Source: JBHIFB01 sp046760905 (GTDB taxonomy: Bacteria; Gemmatimonadota; CAZMKB01). From it: 9,870 nt of DNA. Shown piece after piece: positions 8,101 to 9,870 of this stretch; positions within the stretch are counted from its first letter, which is position 1, and each line of letters begins with the position of its first letter. The translations under genes were made by a program, and so were the position numbers. Under the pieces are notes generated by a model. That model made no database searches. It was given only the letters and a program-made list of their open reading frames with translations, and had not been told where the DNA came from. Location: the NCBI GenBank assembly GCA_046760905.1, contig JBHIFB010000118.1, positions 1-9,870 on the forward strand. The letters run 5' to 3'.

Positions 8101-8198
8101 ATCGAGGCACAGACAGCCGGATCGGATGCGACTATTGGCATGAGTAGGATAGGAATCGTAACGTATGTCAGAATCGAGATGATTTTCTTCTTAGGCAT
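5160..8198 (-). CDS. Exported multidomain protein: jelly-roll-like and Fn3 modules with type IX/FlgD-like C-terminal domain
   Basis: A predicted secreted or surface-bound protein of 1012 aa; no catalytic motif was recognised. Domains in order: signal peptide 1-31 (KKK, hydrophobic core, VCA cleavage site); LamG-like jelly-roll module 36-222; Fn3 about 226-335; Fn3 about 337-448; second jelly-roll-like module 452-637; Ig/Fn3-like about 641-790, split by a basic low-complexity insert (719-761); Ig/Fn3-like about 798-905; and a C-terminal domain 914-1012 with SQNYPNPFNP, GRHVIQWNGRDDRG and SGIYIYKI, ending KMVMLK. That last domain fits type IX sorting signals and FlgD-like Ig domains. The start is ATG at 8198: a six-G run five bases upstream is a plausible ribosome binding site, the signal peptide begins at once, and the in-frame ATG at 8225 falls on the predicted transcription start with no binding site. 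The role may be polysaccharide or surface binding; this is inferred. Confidence 0.87.
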   Translation of the reverse strand: MPKKKIISILTYVTIPILLMPIVASDPAVCASMTDTVYVDDFERPDGPLGADWMADSLLVIKSGEVDNTDTISWFDDLGVYLPHTDPLGIALVWGDSAVAEGIDDAGLALMLSGPDTLANGYCLFKNESTNVYALRTIENGVMTNLVTNGSTDRFYPGAGDTFQIRIRSDESGHHFDVFYNHEYDATLTDPDKLFGNEPVLYSGLLMGGGFNNNVEEFIFVKFDDDSVAPAAITDLAASVRSDTSIAFTWTATGDDSTTGRAKSYELRYLFEPISEINWDMAVRIPGEPAPAPSGSADSLLLTSLQPDTLYYFAMKVSDGFPSANFSELSNVVSARTLDLTPPAAITDLQIVDVNRNRVKLGWHAPGDSDTLGIATQYDVRYSEEPITPSNFLQATQALGEPDPLPYDTYQEFIVPNLAFDVHYYFAMRTKDEANNWSRISNVVDTTTTSGPTTIALDDFERTVLGPWWTADPELGIADGELVNLSGEDRWDFTAIFNPSPNLEEVSYVWSESVDPEGTRKAGFVLMMDAADPDTNGYLLFRHDILDQISLWNVLDGVPLIQISSVPANLPDPMGGDEMKVIISQDESGNHFDFYLNGEFDNRVSDPDKTYGTNGDWYCGLMIHGQQNNNIEEFSASGPTAQIPPSPFFLLSPFDGDTVEVSDPLLDWMDALDFNPLDTIYYALYFGLSPVFNPDSTVVIDSLTVSEYQVPAASLLDLYRMGSRASLRPQPMPGELAKKGPKKVIDKKTDAARTGGSPKSPGILPDDVQIFWKVSSFDNTGLDTTWSINTDWSFFVSIPDAPDPFDLISPADGDTLKVEPLEAVLIWHAATDPDPLDTLITYDLTYRKAGGDSITVEDLVDTTFTTPPLDDNSTYTWSVTAKDSKGLTRDTETWTFYTKIPSGIDNPDERGGDLPKVFALSQNYPNPFNPMTTIVFDIPKKAQGGVKVTLEIFSLRGLKVKTLVNNKLMEPGRHVIQWNGRDDRGNRVGSGIYIYKIEAGSFNSYRKMVMLK
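5163..5459 (-). other. C-terminal sorting domain (type IX secretion / FlgD-like)
   Basis: Encodes residues 914-1012 of the exported protein. The order YPNPFNP, then TTIVFDIP, then IFSLRGLKVKTL, then GRHVIQWNGRD, then SGIYIYKIEAG, then a terminal KMVMLK, is the usual layout of type-A type IX secretion C-terminal domains in FCB-group bacteria. FlgD-like Ig domains in related phyla look similar, so export by the type IX route is likely but depends on the genome encoding that machinery. Confidence 0.8.
6288..6845 (-). repeat. Second jelly-roll-like module (protein-level repeat of the 7533-8093 module)
   Basis: Residues 452-637 of the exported protein. It begins ALDDFER and ends NNNIEEFSA, mirroring VDDFERP and NNNVEEFIF of the first module. 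In between, DESGNHFDFYLNGEFD with SDPDKTYG matches DESGHHFDVFYNHEYD with TDPDKLFG. The similarity is in protein only and the DNA has diverged, so this is an old internal duplication or two members of one family. Confidence 0.7.
7533..8093 (-). repeat. First jelly-roll-like module
   Basis: Residues 36-222 of the exported protein, directly after the signal peptide. It shares its boundary motifs (DDFER at the start, NNN-[VI]-EEF at the end) and the DESG-HFD core with the second module. The length of about 185 residues and the beta-rich, Asp- and Gly-rich pattern suggest a LamG/concanavalin-like sandwich. The fold is inferred; the repeat is visible. Confidence 0.68.
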
Positions 8199-8230
8199 GA
8201 TATCCCCCCGGCTTATGGTGAACATATAAA

Positions 8231-8259
8231 ATAATACTATCCAGACTCTCCTTTATCAA
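8231..8259 (-). promoter_or_regulatory. Sigma-70-type promoter of the 1012-aa exported protein gene
   Basis: On the minus strand TTGATA (8259-8254) and TATTAT (8236-8231), each matching consensus at 5 of 6 bases, are spaced by exactly 17 bp. Transcription would begin near 8224, giving a leader of about 25 bases before the ATG at 8198. This places the alternative ATG at 8225 on the transcription start itself and supports the downstream start. Confidence 0.68.
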
Positions 8260-8470
8260 GGACACCTGGCTGTTGTAATTTAGCCCATCTCTGCCTGGCA
8301 CCGGTTGTCCTTTTGATGTTCGTGGCAGGATTGAATCGTGAATACATCTGAGACCGGGGATATCTGCACCTGTAATTAAATATTTTAGCAACTTCTATGC
8401 CGCATTTTGAGTATATTTTGTGGAGTGGGAGAATTATCCTTATGTCTCGATCATGAAGGCTTCGTCCGGC

Positions 8471-8500
8471 TTGACAGCGAACATAAAATTCAGGTACAAT
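8471..8500 (+). promoter_or_regulatory. Sigma-70-type promoter of the FG-GAP protein gene
   Basis: A perfect TTGACA at 8471-8476 and TACAAT (5 of 6) at 8495-8500 are spaced by 18 bp. The predicted transcription start near 8507 gives a leader of about 88 bases. The leader carries GGAG at 8587-8590, four bases before the ATG at 8595. No riboswitch-like structure was recognised in the leader. Confidence 0.62.
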
Positions 8501-8594
8501 CATTTCGGGGATGGGATCGAGCGCCTGCTCGAAGAGAAGCTACTTTCCCACCCGAAGAAAGACTGTTGCACGAGATCGAAGTGATTGGAGAAAA

Positions 8595-9870
8595 ATGGGT
8601 CGCCGCATTTCTTTGATTATCCTGAAGCTTGCCTTGGCAGCTTCTCTAACATCTGTTCAGGGTGGTTACAACCGGATCCCTCCTGAGTCTCCATATCAGA
8701 TTACAATTTATTCGACAACCGATCTTGACGACACGAACGACCTTTGGGGCCCGTTTGAAATATCAACCCATGTTGTTAGCCCCCATGGAATTGCAGGAGT
8801 TTTCCTGTACCATTTGGAGGACGGGGATAGTACCTTTAAAATTGAAGAGATGTCACACGTCCAGGATGACCTGTATGTGACGAGTATCGAAGGGCCGGGG
8901 AGGGGAGGAGGTGTAATACAGTATTTCATTCATGCGGTTGATTCATCATTCTCAGTCAAGAGAGATCCTGAAAACGCCCCGCTCGACACATACGAGTCCC
9001 AGATTTTCTACATTCCGGATTTCTTCTCACCTGATTCCGTAATGGGCATAGAGAGCCTTTACCCGGGCTCGAGATTCAGTCATCAGTGGGAGGACCTCGA
9101 TGGGGATGCTGATATTGATCTCTATATTGCCCTCCCGTCCCCTCGGGAGTCTAACATATTCTACAGGAATGAAGATGGAAAAAATTACACAGATATTACA
9201 GATATTTCAGGACTCTCTCTACCCGATCTGATGAGTGTGGGGATTGCCTCCGGGGATTACGATAACGATGGATATTGCGATCTGGCCGTAATAGCATCTA
9301 TTTCTAACCCGATTCTGTTTCACAACGGTTCAGACGGAATTTTTGAAGATGTCTCAGAGGCGGCCGGTTTCACCGAAGGTCTGATAGAGCCGACTGATTT
9401 TCTCTGGGTTGATGCCGATGTGGACGGTTACATCGATTTACTCGTGGTCGCTGAGGATGGTGTATTCCTGTATATGAATAACGATGGAGTCTACTTTCAA
9501 AATGAAGCAGCGGTGAGGGGTCTTCCTTACAATGATACCAATTGTGTCGGCGTACTCGCCTTCGATGCCGATGCGGATGGTGATAGCGAGATCTTATTAC
9601 TGGGGCATGAGAGTATGTTCTTCGAAAACGAGGCCGGTCATTTCGTTGACATGACATCTCACTCCGGACTGGGGGGCAGTGAGAGGGGAGGCCTCATCCT
9701 GGACGCTGATTCCGATTGCGACATGGATCTGCTTCTCTATGATGAGACTATGAAAGTGTTTCTAAATAATGGATCTGGCAGTTTCACCGATATGAGTTCT
9801 GATTATGGTGTCACGATGATGGGAAGCAAACCAGTAGCAGATGACCTGAACAATGATGGATTGCCCGATT
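8595..9870 (+). CDS. Exported FG-GAP/VCBS beta-propeller protein, 3' end cut by the window
   Basis: The reading frame stays open for 425 codons to the window end, so the protein is partial. Residues 1-24 or so form a signal peptide (MGRRISLIILKLALAAS) without a lipobox Cys. About 32-140 looks like a beta-sandwich (GIAGVFLYHLEDG, GGGVIQYFIHAVDSS), a type often seen at the front of secreted FCB-group proteins. From 167 on come six FG-GAP/VCBS-type repeats with Asp-rich calcium-loop motifs starting at residues 167, 221, 273, 324, 370 and 417: DLDGDADIDL, DYDNDGYCDL, DADVDGYIDL, DADADGDSEI, DADSDCDMDL and DLNNDGLPD. The spacing of 46-54 residues fits propeller blades; seven or eight would close the ring. 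GGAG four bases upstream sets the start; an in-frame ATG at 8511 lacks a site and a signal sequence. Likely a surface or secreted binding protein, ligand unknown. Confidence 0.88.
   Translation, partial: MGRRISLIILKLALAASLTSVQGGYNRIPPESPYQITIYSTTDLDDTNDLWGPFEISTHVVSPHGIAGVFLYHLEDGDSTFKIEEMSHVQDDLYVTSIEGPGRGGGVIQYFIHAVDSSFSVKRDPENAPLDTYESQIFYIPDFFSPDSVMGIESLYPGSRFSHQWEDLDGDADIDLYIALPSPRESNIFYRNEDGKNYTDITDISGLSLPDLMSVGIASGDYDNDGYCDLAVIASISNPILFHNGSDGIFEDVSEAAGFTEGLIEPTDFLWVDADVDGYIDLLVVAEDGVFLYMNNDGVYFQNEAAVRGLPYNDTNCVGVLAFDADADGDSEILLLGHESMFFENEAGHFVDMTSHSGLGGSERGGLILDADSDCDMDLLLYDETMKVFLNNGSGSFTDMSSDYGVTMMGSKPVADDLNNDGLPD
9093..9869 (+). repeat. Six FG-GAP/VCBS repeats with Asp-rich calcium loops
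   Basis: Motifs of the form D-x-[DN]-x-D-x-x-x-[DE]-[LI] recur at codons starting 9093, 9255, 9411, 9564, 9702 and 9843 (the last is incomplete at the window edge). They are separated by 162, 156, 153, 138 and 141 bases. Several blades carry a preceding F-x-N or F-x-[DN] turn (FYRNEDG, FHNGSDG, FLNNGSG). The repeats are alike in protein but not in DNA, so this is an ancient blade series rather than a recent tandem duplication. Confidence 0.85.

Larger units (their letters stand above)
8199..8594. other. Divergent intergenic region, 396 bp
   Basis: The region lies between the divergently read exported-protein and FG-GAP genes. It holds a promoter for the minus-strand gene (8231-8259), a promoter for the plus-strand gene (8471-8500), and both ribosome binding sites. 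Between the promoters, about 8260-8470 has an AT-rich patch (8371-8388) but no recognisable RNA, operator palindrome or convincing gene. A 69-codon TTG-initiated frame at 8407-8616 is considered spurious because the plus-strand promoter lies inside it. Confidence 0.6.

Noticed and set aside
8199..8225. In-frame ATG at 8225 as the start of the 1012-aa protein, adding nine residues
   Set aside because: It lies on the predicted transcription start, has no ribosome binding site, and would put MFTISRGDI in front of a normal signal peptide; the ATG at 8198 has a G-rich site five bases upstream.
8199..8364. Inverted pair GATATC-C-run-GG (8199-8211) and CCGGGGATATC (8354-8364) in the divergent region
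   Set aside because: The arms differ by two inserted bases and are about 140 bases apart; one arm is simply the ribosome binding site, so chance similarity is likelier than an operator pair.
8511..8594. In-frame ATG at 8511 as an upstream start for the FG-GAP protein
   Set aside because: It would add 28 Arg-rich residues before the signal peptide, lacks a spaced ribosome binding site, and lies only a few bases after the predicted transcription start.
8407..8616. A 69-codon plus-strand frame starting with TTG and overlapping the FG-GAP gene start by 22 bases
   Set aside because: It has a rare start codon, no ribosome binding site and no recognised family, and the strong promoter at 8471-8500 sits inside it, so the main transcript would not contain its start.

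Overview
The window looks like ordinary chromosomal DNA from an uncultivated-type Gram-negative bacterium of the FCB (Fibrobacteres-Chlorobi-Bacteroidetes) superphylum or a close relative such as the Krumholzibacteriota, Latescibacterota, Zixibacteria or Eisenbacteria lineages. The clues are a TonB-dependent receptor with an N-terminal carboxypeptidase-regulatory-like domain, a large exported protein ending in a type IX secretion / FlgD-like C-terminal domain with the YPNPFNP motif, and an FG-GAP propeller protein. Base composition is fairly balanced, and the promoters read as housekeeping sigma-70 type rather than the TTTG-type of Bacteroidetes proper. The exact phylum cannot be fixed from these genes alone.

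Layout: (1) 1-227, a perfect 16-bp hairpin and a strong promoter. (2) 228-3407 (+), an outer-membrane TonB-dependent receptor of 1059 aa with two EF-hand-type loops just before its last beta strand. (3) 3408-3448, a short convergent junction with a compact hairpin. (4) 3449-4984 (-), a 511-aa DASS/SLC13-family inner-membrane anion transporter. (5) 4985-5159, a terminator for the next gene and a probable promoter for the transporter. (6) 5160-8198 (-), a 1012-aa exported multidomain adhesin-like protein: two jelly-roll-like modules, two Fn3 domains, two Ig-like domains and a sorting domain. (7) 8199-8594, a divergent intergenic region with a promoter for each flank. (8) 8595-9870 (+), an exported FG-GAP/VCBS beta-propeller protein cut by the window end.

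The four genes look like four single-gene transcription units. Each has its own candidate promoter; the orientations alternate; hairpins lie at the gene ends. No operon is evident. Functionally the window is about the cell envelope: substrate uptake through the outer membrane (TonB receptor), carboxylate or anion uptake through the inner membrane (DASS), and two large secreted or surface proteins with calcium-site motifs. A link between the receptor and the DASS transporter rests only on adjacency. I see no phage, IS element, CRISPR array, tRNA or rRNA, and no clearly undescribed multi-gene system. The most unusual details are the EF-hand pair in the receptor and the domain layout of the 1012-aa protein.
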